Shown here: positions 10,395 to 18,975 of the stretch, piece after piece | Position numbering within the stretch: position 1 is the stretch's first letter | Layout of the letters: each line of letters starts with the position of its first letter | From: an uncultured Microbulbifer sp. | GTDB lineage: Bacteria > Pseudomonadota > Gammaproteobacteria > Pseudomonadales > Cellvibrionaceae | Direction: 5' to 3' | Length of the DNA stretch: 64,000 nt | Assembly: GCF_947498635.1 (NCBI RefSeq) | Contig: NZ_CANMKV010000006.1 | Span: forward strand, 62,001-126,000 | The notes under the pieces: model-generated | Told to the model about the DNA's origin: nothing | Seen by the model: the letters and a program-made list of their open reading frames with translations, nothing else | Database searches by the model: none | Made by a program: the position numbers and the translations under genes

Positions 10395-11216
10395 ATGTCT
10401 GTACGTGAATCTTTTCGCTACCAGGATCTCGATGCGCTGCGGGTTGGGCGCTTTAATCTGGGGGTCAATACCACATTTATTGTCTATAGGCTCAAAGGTA
10501 CGGTTATCGATACTGGCCCCAGTAACCAATGGCAATATGTCAAGCCATTTATTCAAAGTGCGCCTCTTAGGCAGTTGCTGCTTACCCACCACCACGAGGA
10601 TCACAGCGGAAACGCTGGCGCGATTCAAAAAATCACCGGTGTACAGGCTTATGCTCCAGAGTTAACGATAGATATATTAAAAAGAGGTTTCCGCATTCCC
10701 CCGATGCAAAAACTCTTCTGGGGTAGCGCCGGAAAAGCCGACGTTGCGCTTTTACCTAAAGATATAAGCATTGGCCCAGATAAAGTGGAGCCCCTGTTTA
10801 GCCCCGGACATGCCAAAGACATGACCTGCTACCTTTTACCGGAACGAGGTTGGCTATTCAGCGCAGATCTGTTTATTGCCAATTACCTAAAATTTTTACG
10901 CATCGATGAAAATATTCCCACATTACTAAACAGTATTAAGAGTGTGCTGGAACACCCCTTCGACGTTATTCTCTGCCCACACCGGGGGGTTGTGGAAGAT
11001 GGTTGGCAGCAATTGAATAAAAAGTATGAGTATATTTTGAACCTTTCCGCAGACGCCCAAGAGTTTGAAAAGCAGGGCCTACCATTAGACCAGATTACTT
11101 TCCGTTTATTAGGAAAAGAGGGGCTGCTCAGTATTATGACTGGTTATAATTTCTGCAAGAGAAATCTGATTGCCTCGTGTTTGAAGGTGGACTTAAATAC
11201 AATGGCCCGTTTCTAA
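10395..11216 (+). CDS. MBL-fold metallohydrolase, copy 1
   Basis: The 273-residue metallo-beta-lactamase fold protein carries the zinc motif THHHEDHSGNAG (HxHxDH) near residue 75, the downstream His in SPGHAKDMTCYLL, the Asp in FSADLFIANYL and a late His in ILCPHRGVVE. The layout resembles glyoxalase II/ribonuclease Z-like hydrolases of unknown substrate. It is clearly paralogous to the gene at 21822-22640: both start with a similar SVxxSFxYxDLDAxRVGRF block and share TGPSNQW and the zinc site. No operon partner is evident. Confidence 0.85.
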   Translation: MSVRESFRYQDLDALRVGRFNLGVNTTFIVYRLKGTVIDTGPSNQWQYVKPFIQSAPLRQLLLTHHHEDHSGNAGAIQKITGVQAYAPELTIDILKRGFRIPPMQKLFWGSAGKADVALLPKDISIGPDKVEPLFSPGHAKDMTCYLLPERGWLFSADLFIANYLKFLRIDENIPTLLNSIKSVLEHPFDVILCPHRGVVEDGWQQLNKKYEYILNLSADAQEFEKQGLPLDQITFRLLGKEGLLSIMTGYNFCKRNLIASCLKVDLNTMARF

Positions 11217-11405
11217 CTTTCCTGCCCGGTGGGCTATAGATAATAAAAGTAAAATATATCCTGCCCTGATGTGCCTGGTTTTGCCTATCTGATCGGCAAT
11301 GTTGATCAATTAGATGCGTAAGCAATCATTGACAGTGTCAAATATATGTAGGTTTTTTTATATATGCTGAATATCAATATCTTTGCGGGAACGAGCTAAA
11401 GTATT

Positions 11406-12200
11406 TTATGCATCGGCTTTAATAATAAATCGCTTAATTCGTACTCCCGCCTGTTCGCGCATCTGCGGATGAATTTTTTGATAGTAGGCATCCATCACCT
11501 GCTGGGAAAACTCCTGTCTTTGTGGCTTGTGCAGATGCCGAAATTGAGGCACCCAAGATAAGAAGAATGTGGTGAGTGTTTCTCGGGTGCCAAAGTTTTC
11601 CACATGATGGATTTCATCTATCCTGGGGAGGTAGAACCCGGCCTCCTCGATATAAGTGCGCATCTCTTTTAGGGAGTAATGGTTGTAGGGATCGGAAAAA
11701 TTCTCAAAATAAGGTTGCCACCGTTGACTGTTTTGGAATTCGTACACTGTATCCCAGAAATGTTCATGATCAACCTGAAAGCCGGCCACAACTTGGCCAC
11801 CTTTTTTTAAGTGCTTGTAGAAACCATCCCAGACTTTTTTCTGGTCAGCCACCCAGTGTAAGCAGCTGAAAGAAAAAATAATATCGAACGGCTCGTCAAA
11901 CTGAATGTCATCGGCACTCATCTGCTCAAAGGATAGATTGAGTACCCCGTCGTGAGCAGTGCGTGCGTAGCGAATCATATCCTCAGTGAGATCTACACCG
12001 ATAATCCTGCCATTGTTGAGGCGTTCGGCCAGGTAACGGGTAATTTTACCATCGCCACAACCGACATCGAGAATCATTGATGCATCTTGATAGTTACAGC
12101 GCTGAATGGCCTCCATAGCCTGGCGCCATTGCATGGTGGAGGACTTTACATACTCTTGAGCTTCCCATTTATCGTGTCTGACGGTTTTATCGATAGGCAT
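11406..12200 (-). CDS. Class I SAM-dependent methyltransferase
   Basis: The 264-residue protein has the Rossmann methyltransferase signature: motif I ILDVGCGDGKITRYLAERL near residue 42, acidic GVDLTEDMI, then FDIIFSFSCLHWVADQKKVW (motif IV/V). Overall it resembles trans-aconitate/BioC/juvenile-hormone-acid type methyltransferases that act on small carboxylic acids, but the substrate cannot be called. It is a single minus-strand gene divergent from the GFA-family gene; the start is the ATG at 12200. Confidence 0.8.
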   Translation of the reverse strand: MPIDKTVRHDKWEAQEYVKSSTMQWRQAMEAIQRCNYQDASMILDVGCGDGKITRYLAERLNNGRIIGVDLTEDMIRYARTAHDGVLNLSFEQMSADDIQFDEPFDIIFSFSCLHWVADQKKVWDGFYKHLKKGGQVVAGFQVDHEHFWDTVYEFQNSQRWQPYFENFSDPYNHYSLKEMRTYIEEAGFYLPRIDEIHHVENFGTRETLTTFFLSWVPQFRHLHKPQRQEFSQQVMDAYYQKIHPQMREQAGVRIKRFIIKADA

Positions 12201-12280
12201 GGCGGCATAAACCTTGATTATGGGACCGCTAACCAGTCTAGCCTAAATACAGGAAGGTCTTTGAACCGGGAGATTTGACC

Positions 12281-12760
12281 GTGAAACTCAATGGTTCCTG
12301 TCACTGTCAGGCGGTGCGCTTTAGTCTTGAGTGCCGACAGTCTTATCCCTTTTGCCGCTGTTACTGTTCGATTTGCTGTAAGACCGCCGGGGGCGGCGGT
12401 TATGCGGTAAACCTTGGCGGGGATTACCAATCGATGACGGTGAGGGGAGAAGAGTATATATCGGTCTATCAGGCTCGGCTTGAAAATGCCTCAGACGGCA
12501 TTCACATCAGTCCGGCACGACGCCATTTTTGTTCAAAATGTGGCAGTGCCCTCTGGCTGTGGGACCCGCGCTGGCCCGAGTTGGTGCACCCATTGGCCTC
12601 TGCAATCGATACCGCCTTACCCGTCCCCCCCGAGCGAACTCATCTATTGCTGGCCTTTGCCAAAGAATGGGTGGAGCCGGATATTCGAGCAGGGGATAAG
12701 CTGTTCGATGGCTATCCAGATGAGTCGCTGGAGGAGTGGCATTGCCGCCACAACTTATAG
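12281..12760 (+). CDS. GFA-family (glutathione-dependent formaldehyde-activating-like) zinc protein
   Basis: The 159-residue protein shows the GFA/CENP-V fold cysteines: GSCHCQAVRFSLEC at the N-terminus, CRCYCSICCKTAGGGGYAVNL at about 29-49 and HFCSKCGSALWLW near 90. They bind structural and catalytic zinc. A true glutathione-formaldehyde role is doubtful for most members. I use the GTG at 12281 because GGGAG at 12268-12272 is spaced 8 bases from it; the upstream TTG at 12275 would sit too close. Confidence 0.85.
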   Translation: MKLNGSCHCQAVRFSLECRQSYPFCRCYCSICCKTAGGGGYAVNLGGDYQSMTVRGEEYISVYQARLENASDGIHISPARRHFCSKCGSALWLWDPRWPELVHPLASAIDTALPVPPERTHLLLAFAKEWVEPDIRAGDKLFDGYPDESLEEWHCRHNL

Positions 12761-12810
12761 GCAGGTGCTAAGGTTTGCGGGGCCGAAGTAAAGTCAGCGT
12801 CGATACAAAT

Positions 12811-12842
12811 AAGCGGGGCAGGCCAGCTGGCCTGCCCCGCTT
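12811..12842. terminator. Bidirectional terminator, perfect 32-nt palindrome
   Basis: A perfect inverted repeat (arms AAGCGGGGCAGGCC and its complement around AGCT) lies between the convergent GFA gene and the di-heme oxidoreductase gene. T/A residues at its outer ends suit termination in both directions. Confidence 0.8.
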
Positions 12843-12863
12843 GCAGAGCGGATTTTTTGTGAC

Positions 12864-14492
12864 TTATTCTGGAGCCAGGTAGAGCACCAGGTTATCCAGG
12901 AAACTTAAGAGATCGGCTTTGTCCGCATCGCTAAGGGCTTCAAACTGCTCCTTACTGGATCGTGCATCACCGCCGTGATACAGGATGGCTTCTGTCATGG
13001 TGGTGGCGCGGCCATCGTGTAGGTAGGGCGCAGTAGAACCTACCCCCCAAAGGTTTTCGGTGAGAAAGACAGAGGCTCCCACGTTCCCTTCATCAAACTC
13101 CTCGGCGAGAAATCTGCCCATATCGTGGCGTTTTAGGTCTCCATAGAGGCGTACGATTGCCCCACCACTTTCGGTTTCTTCAAATTGTCCCAGCGTTTGA
13201 CCAGAGGGTAGTTCCTGGGGGTTATCGAGAATATCGGTAAGCAGGTTGAACTGCAGGGAGGTGCTGGGCAGCCCGGCGATATTCCCGGCGGGATAAGTTT
13301 CGTCACGATAACTGGCGTGCTTTGACGGTTCGTAGAAAACCGGAGAGGCTACTTCCATTTTCGGGGAGTGGCAGGAGGCGCAGTCAATAGAATTGAAAAC
13401 TTCTTCACCATTTTGAATGCTGGCGATATCTGCCTCGCTGAGTGGGAGTCCGTAGGTCGCTTGTTCTTCTTCGTTGAGGGTATTGACAACAGTGTTGAGT
13501 TCCAGCTTAGTGACAGGGCGCGGTTGGGCTGCGTTATAGATCGCCAGTGCAGTGATATCCCCAATGCTCAGCTCATTGGTAATAGAATCGAAATCACTGT
13601 CGGCATCGCCCACTAGCTCGGTGGCTTGCATGCCAAGTTCCTGGTGTGCGGCACCCCGTACAAAAGCGCGCACAAAGCCGGTTAAGCCCTTCCACTCAAA
13701 GGGGCGTACAACGAGGTCTGTGTTGATGCCGACGAGGTTGTCATAGTTAACCTCTTCACAGGAGACGGCGATTTCACCAAAGTTTACCCCTTTAGCCACC
13801 ATTTCCACAGTGGCGTCATTGCCAGAGGTACAGCTGTCTGCCACGGCTTGGTCTCTTAAAGAGTGCAGCTCTGTAGTCATTTCTTCGGCGACCAACTGTA
13901 CTGCGCCCATACCAAACAGGTGGGGGGAATTCCGCTCAATGAAGCCCTTCTGTTTGCGCTCCGGATCCATACGGATCACATTGTCACTCACGCCACCGCC
14001 ACCATCGGCGACAGGAACATTGTGGCAACTGATACAGGAGTCACCATTGGGGCCGGTTGCCCGGTGCGGTAGGATGTTAGCCCAGGCTTTTGGGCCCCTG
14101 AGGTCAGGGCGCGGGAAGCTGGTAAAGCGTTTGCCGTTGCCGACATTCACTCCCACGCCATCTAGGGCGTTGTAGTTCATTTCAAACAATTCATCACCTT
14201 CCTCAAAGGCGTGCACATAGGCTTCGATAGGGTCCATGGCCTCCAGCTCAGCCTGATCTATGTGGCCACCGAGATGAATTTCTACCGCGCCAGCCTCGAG
14301 AATCTGTACGGTGTTAAAGATGGCACTGAAATCAAAAGGTTGCTGTCTTTGCGGTCGCGGGCCTTTTCTCGCACTTTTAGGCACCCTGTGTTTATCGTGT
14401 TTGGAACCAAAATCCGCAAATGTCGGCGGTGCGGTAAATGTTAGGGCAGATATTGCCAGGGAAATAGGCAATAGGTGTCTTTTGGAAATCAT
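12864..14492 (-). CDS. Secreted di-heme oxidoreductase (putative peroxidase/thiol oxidoreductase family)
   Basis: The 542-residue protein has a Sec signal peptide (cleavage near TFADFG) and two c-type heme motifs, CISCH at residues 153-157 and CASCH near 375. The C-terminal half has the cytochrome-c/MauG-like layout with a late NLWGVGSTAPYLHDGRATTM, whose His is a likely distal ligand region. It matches the di-heme oxidoreductase (COG3488) type rather than the shorter CcpA peroxidases. It would act in the periplasm; the substrate is unknown. Members often sit with imelysin/iron-uptake genes, but none is next to it here. Confidence 0.8.
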   Translation of the reverse strand: MISKRHLLPISLAISALTFTAPPTFADFGSKHDKHRVPKSARKGPRPQRQQPFDFSAIFNTVQILEAGAVEIHLGGHIDQAELEAMDPIEAYVHAFEEGDELFEMNYNALDGVGVNVGNGKRFTSFPRPDLRGPKAWANILPHRATGPNGDSCISCHNVPVADGGGGVSDNVIRMDPERKQKGFIERNSPHLFGMGAVQLVAEEMTTELHSLRDQAVADSCTSGNDATVEMVAKGVNFGEIAVSCEEVNYDNLVGINTDLVVRPFEWKGLTGFVRAFVRGAAHQELGMQATELVGDADSDFDSITNELSIGDITALAIYNAAQPRPVTKLELNTVVNTLNEEEQATYGLPLSEADIASIQNGEEVFNSIDCASCHSPKMEVASPVFYEPSKHASYRDETYPAGNIAGLPSTSLQFNLLTDILDNPQELPSGQTLGQFEETESGGAIVRLYGDLKRHDMGRFLAEEFDEGNVGASVFLTENLWGVGSTAPYLHDGRATTMTEAILYHGGDARSSKEQFEALSDADKADLLSFLDNLVLYLAPE

Positions 14493-15642
14493 CAGCGATA
14501 TCTCCCGGTACTCAATAGATATATATGGAGTAGAATTCTTATTGAGATGCCCAGGTAGTCAGCATAAAAATTCTTCCTGTAGCTGCCCAGCCAGTCGCAG
14601 GAAAAAATGCTAAAGAGGCGGAAAGTGTAGACCTCTTTAATCTCACAAGGAGCATCTCGATAAAGTTAAAATGCATCCCTGCACGACACTAACGGTTTAT
14701 TCGAAAGTGTTGTTAGGCACAAAAAATGGGAGATTTAGTGAGGGCGCCCTTTTCAGGTGGCGACTGCACTATGCTAGGGCTAATGCCCCGCGAACGACCC
14801 CGATTATTTATTTTTGCCCATAACCCTCTGCGCATTTGCACAGACCTGTTGTATTTTTCTTACATGTCTTAGTTGTCGTATCTGTATTTGGAGTTCCCAA
14901 TTTTGAAGAAAATAAAAAAGTTGTTTTTCGGTGACAGGGAGGCCTGGTAAAGCTGCCTCGAGGCTGCCCCATCAGCAATGAGTCTCTTATCCAAGTGGAG
15001 ATTAATTTGTGTTAAAAATCCTGGAGCAAGTTTCCCAAAATTAGTTTGCAAGGTTGTTCCGCTTATCGGGAGCCTTCCCAAAGGAGAGCTTGCCTGGGGA
15101 CTAATGGTTCAAGCGGTAGAGTGGTTGTGTAACTATTGTTATATCAATTGCCATAATCAAAAATGATTGCCTGTCTTTAATAGAGGTTACGTTATCGAAT
15201 AGCGCCCCCATTGGCGTATACCTCCGAAATGCGTGGCGTTCATTTTCAGAATGTCGGGCTTAATCCTTTGTCAGTTAATGGAAAATAAAAAATTGGCGTC
15301 ATATTCCTTTCATTGGCGCAATTTCATTCTTTGTCGCCATATATTTCACACGGCAAAGAGTGAGATAGTTCTATTAGATTTAGCTGTCATGTTTGGCGGG
15401 GTAAACCGGTGCAAAGGCAGTCAATGAGAGTCACCAATAGGCGAATGGATTTTGCTCTTGGATTGGAAGCCGTAACAGTAGGGGAGATCAGGTCATAAAT
15501 CCCTACTTGCGGTGATAGCCGGAGGCCAGGTCAATTATTGATATAAAGCCGTATCGAGTATCTGGGGATTATCTGGGGCTGGTTAGGTGTTGGGGCTCAC
15601 TCCGGGTATAAAGTCATTTCTTGTCAAAGGGAAGAGGTTAGG
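14493..15642. other. 1.15-kb gene-poor intergenic region
   Basis: Only short shadow ORFs are present here, without ribosome-binding sites or family resemblance. It lies between the start of the minus-strand di-heme oxidoreductase and the plus-strand sqdB-like gene, so it contains both promoters. I see no tRNA, known riboswitch core or repeats. Its length is unusual for this otherwise compact segment. Confidence 0.45.
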
Positions 15643-16800
15643 GTGAGAAAGGTACTAGTTCTTGGTGGGGACGGATTCTGTGGGTGGCCGACATCTCTCC
15701 ATCTTTCTGAAGCGGGATATGAAGTAATTATTGTCGATGACTTTTCCAGAAGAAAAACAGATATAGAGTTGGAGGTTGAATCGCTGACACCTATTCGGCC
15801 TCTCGGTGAGCGACTTAAAGTTTGGCGGGACGTGTCGGGCAATAAGATTCGGCATATTACTATCTCAATTGGTAAAGAGTATCGCAGGCTTTTAGAATTA
15901 CTGATTACGGAAAAACCAGAGGCTATAGTACATTTCGCTGAACAGCGATCAGCGCCTTATTCTATGAAGTCATCCGGCCACAGGCGTTTGACTGTTAATA
16001 AAAACCTAAGTGCAACAAACGATATTCTTGCGGCGATTGTCGAAAGTAAATTGGACATACATCTTGTTCATTTAGGCACAATGGGTGTCTATGGATACGG
16101 TACAGCGGGTATAAAAATTCCGGAAGGCTACCTTAAAGTACAGGTTGAAGAGGGTGGAAAAGTTACTGATGGAGAAATACTGTATCCCTCTAATCCTGGC
16201 TCTATCTATCACATGACCAAAGCTCAGGATCAGTTACTTTTTTCTTTTTATAATAAAAATGATGAACTGCGTATCACGGATTTACATCAGGGAATTGTTT
16301 GGGGTACTCAAACACCACAAACCCGGAGAGATGAGTATCTAATCAATCGATTTGATTACGATGGTGACTACGGTACCGTATTGAATCGCTTTCTCATGCA
16401 GGCGGCCATTAATTATCCGCTTACGGTACATGGAACAGGTGGTCAGAAACGTGCTTTTATCCATATACAGGATACGTGCCGCTGTATTCAGTTAGCGATT
16501 GAACATCCACCAGAAAAGAAAGACCGAGTAAAAATATTAAATCAGATGACAGAGATTCACCGGGTCAGGGACTTAGCTCAATTGATCGCAGAGAAAACCG
16601 GTGTAGGTATTGCTTATCTGGATAATCCAAGAAAGGAGTCCGCTGAGAATGATCTACTGGTAATTAATGATCAGTTGCTGGAGATGGGCTTAAAACCGAC
16701 AACACTAAATAAAGAGCTTATGACAGAGGTAGAGCAGGTCGCAAGGAAATATTCCAGTCGATGTGATCAGGATAAAATTCCGTGTCTTTCAGAATGGTAG
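15643..16800 (+). CDS. sqdB: UDP-sulfoquinovose synthase-like NAD-dependent epimerase
   Basis: A short-chain dehydrogenase/epimerase of 385 residues with Rossmann motif GGDGFCGWP (residues 8-16). Its specific blocks match SQD1/SqdB: VHFAEQRSAPYSM, HLGTMGVYGYGT, SIYHMTKAQDQ (catalytic Tyr and Lys), DLHQGIVWG and NRFLMQAAINYPLTVHGTGGQ. SqdB converts UDP-glucose and sulfite to UDP-sulfoquinovose, the head-group donor for sulfolipid. The start is GTG at 15643 with AAGAGG upstream. The glycosyltransferase that follows 80 bp later supports a lipid-glycosylation module. Confidence 0.83.
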   Translation: MRKVLVLGGDGFCGWPTSLHLSEAGYEVIIVDDFSRRKTDIELEVESLTPIRPLGERLKVWRDVSGNKIRHITISIGKEYRRLLELLITEKPEAIVHFAEQRSAPYSMKSSGHRRLTVNKNLSATNDILAAIVESKLDIHLVHLGTMGVYGYGTAGIKIPEGYLKVQVEEGGKVTDGEILYPSNPGSIYHMTKAQDQLLFSFYNKNDELRITDLHQGIVWGTQTPQTRRDEYLINRFDYDGDYGTVLNRFLMQAAINYPLTVHGTGGQKRAFIHIQDTCRCIQLAIEHPPEKKDRVKILNQMTEIHRVRDLAQLIAEKTGVGIAYLDNPRKESAENDLLVINDQLLEMGLKPTTLNKELMTEVEQVARKYSSRCDQDKIPCLSEW

Positions 16801-16880
16801 GTGTTAACTGACCTCAGGTTTTGGATTAGAGGTGTTAGATTGAATTGTCATTTTATCTAAGTGGATAGAGATTTCCAGGT

Positions 16881-17909
16881 ATGAAGATATTGATTGCTAC
16901 AGATACCTATCCAAAGCAGCTGAATGGTGTGTCAAGGGTTCTTGAGAAAACGATGAAAGAACTAGCTGTGCGGGGGCACCAGGTTAAACTTGTATCAGTA
17001 GATGAATTTTTCTCTATTCCCTTGCCGGGCTATCGAGAGATTCGTGTTGCCATATTTCCAGGATCACGGCTCACACGTATTGTTGATGATTTTGCCCCAG
17101 ATGCGATTCATATTATGACAGAGGGGCCTATTGGCTTTGCAATGCAAGGCTATTGTAAAAAGCGGGAGTTGAAATTCACCACCTCCTGGCTTTCCAGATT
17201 GTCGGAGTATGCTTCCCTTCGCTATAAAATCCCGGTCAATTGGTTGCACAAGCTATTGGTTAAGTTTCATCAGGCTGCATCTCAAACCATGGTGACAACA
17301 GAGAGTATGGAGAATGAAGCAAGAGCTCTCGGTATTGAAAGGGTTGTTCGTTGGCGGCGAGGGGTCGAGTTAGATAAATTTCATCCTATTAAAACAGATG
17401 TTTTTTCCGGTTTGCCTAGACCGATCATGTTGAACGTTGGTCGCGTTGCTGTAGAAAAATCTCTGGATAGATTTTTATCGATCAATACTCCTGGCACCAA
17501 AGTAATTGTTGGCGATGGACCTCAGTTGGGTGATCTGAAGAATAAATTTCCAGAGGTGATTTACCTTGGTGTCAAAGAGGGTAAGGCGCTGACCGAGTGC
17601 TATAGCGGAGCTGATGTATTTGTTTTTCCATCATTAACCGATACTTTCGGTTTGGTGAATTTAGAAGCGCTTGCTTGTGGGCTACCTATAGCCGCCTATC
17701 CCGTAACGGGGCCTAGGGATATTATTGGTGATGCCCCTGTAGGCGCTATGGATAAGAATTTAGCCGTAGCTATTCAGCGAGCTCTTTTGTACAACTCGGA
17801 TGACTGCATTGCTCGAGCAAAAACATTTTCCTGGGATATAGCCACTGATGACTTTCTTTCTAATTTGGTGCCCATCAGCGTGGGGCAACCAGTCTCAGCT
17901 GAATATTAG
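16881..17909 (+). CDS. GT4-type glycosyltransferase, SQD2/SqdX-like
   Basis: The 342-residue protein has the GT-B fold layout: MKILIATDTYPKQLNGVSRV at the N-terminus, the middle block VRWRRGVELDKFHP, then NVGRVAVEKSLDRFL and the nucleotide-sugar region ADVFVFPSLTDTFGLVNLEA followed by CGLPIAA. The blocks resemble plant/cyanobacterial SQD2 and related diacylglycerol glycosyltransferases. Placement directly after the sqdB-like gene suggests it transfers sulfoquinovose to diacylglycerol. That function is an inference; other GT4 enzymes for glycolipids share these motifs. Confidence 0.75.
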   Translation: MKILIATDTYPKQLNGVSRVLEKTMKELAVRGHQVKLVSVDEFFSIPLPGYREIRVAIFPGSRLTRIVDDFAPDAIHIMTEGPIGFAMQGYCKKRELKFTTSWLSRLSEYASLRYKIPVNWLHKLLVKFHQAASQTMVTTESMENEARALGIERVVRWRRGVELDKFHPIKTDVFSGLPRPIMLNVGRVAVEKSLDRFLSINTPGTKVIVGDGPQLGDLKNKFPEVIYLGVKEGKALTECYSGADVFVFPSLTDTFGLVNLEALACGLPIAAYPVTGPRDIIGDAPVGAMDKNLAVAIQRALLYNSDDCIARAKTFSWDIATDDFLSNLVPISVGQPVSAEY

Positions 17910-17952
17910 GTATGCTGGGGCTAGAGGGGAGAGATGGATCCAGAAGTAACTC

Positions 17953-18807
17953 TTATATTACTGAGCTTAGTAGCTCGGACCAGTTATCCCGATTTAGGAA
18001 TCCATAGTGGCCGGCTTTAGGCCAAGTATGTGTAGTACAGAGTGGGAGCATCTTGGCAAGATGCAGGGGCATTTTATAATCAAGGATATCGTCAGCATCT
18101 CCAAAAAAAATTTCAACCGGAATCTGGATGGCGTTAGGCTCAAAACCCCAATCCCAAAGCGCCATAATCATCTCGTAAAGTCCTTCTCCCTTTTGGTTCA
18201 TGCCGGTGCTGAAAGATGCTTTGAACATTGCTGTGAAACTGGGGTCTCCCAATAGAGTAGCGGCATCCGAGGGATCTTCACGCGCAGTTTGCTGAATAAA
18301 GCGATTAATATCATTTCTGGCGCTTTTGGAGGCTACTTTACAAATCCAATTGATCAGAAAGGGAATTCTGTGCAGTCTTGCTATCAGTTTTAGATCGCGG
18401 TTCTTCAATAAAGCGGCAATTCCCGCTTTGCCCAATGGAGCAACAGGGGAAGCAAGGGATATCTTATGAACTCTATCAGGCAAATGATAAGCCACAGAAA
18501 GCGCGTGGGGTGCTCCGCCAGAGTGTCCTAGCAAAGAGAAATAATCCAGCGCTAGGTGATTTGCTAATTCTTCCATATCCTTACCCCAGTCAACCATTTT
18601 TCGCCCCCTTTTTGGGGATGAACCGCCGACTCCGGGTTGATCGGCAGCTATCATTTTAACGCCAAGAGCCGTAGTGAGTGTGTTGTCGGGATTTCGTATT
18701 AATCTTGAATCAGAGAAGCCATGATTAAATATCACCGGAAATCCAGTGGGATCGCCGTAGATGTCGTATCGGAGATGGCGTCCATCTTTAAGTGTCAGCG
18801 TGGGCAT
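17953..18807 (-). CDS. Alpha/beta hydrolase
   Basis: The 284-residue protein has the alpha/beta-hydrolase elements: an oxyanion-hole region VIFNHGFSDSR, the nucleophile elbow GHSGGAPHAL (Ser about residue 94), an acid in FFGDADDIL near 240 and a late His in WPKAGHYGFL near 270. It shows no secretion signal. Substrate unknown. It converges with the glycosyltransferase and is divergent from the DsbD-like gene. Confidence 0.82.
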   Translation of the reverse strand: MPTLTLKDGRHLRYDIYGDPTGFPVIFNHGFSDSRLIRNPDNTLTTALGVKMIAADQPGVGGSSPKRGRKMVDWGKDMEELANHLALDYFSLLGHSGGAPHALSVAYHLPDRVHKISLASPVAPLGKAGIAALLKNRDLKLIARLHRIPFLINWICKVASKSARNDINRFIQQTAREDPSDAATLLGDPSFTAMFKASFSTGMNQKGEGLYEMIMALWDWGFEPNAIQIPVEIFFGDADDILDYKMPLHLAKMLPLCTTHTWPKAGHYGFLNRDNWSELLSSVI

Positions 18808-18975
18808 ACGGAAGATAATATTTGATTATATATTAATGATCTAAAGTGGTTATCTCGGAGTATAGTGTTGATATCTCCCTGGTAATAAATTCTTGGTTTA
18901 CAGCGTTTAGGCATCGCAGGAGGTTCTAGGTATCTCGAAATTGCGCAAAGGCTCTTCAGCCTCAAGGAAAATCGT

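Noticed and set aside
10333..10665. ORF overlapping the first MBL gene in another frame
   Set aside because: It is a shadow of the MBL coding sequence with no family features.
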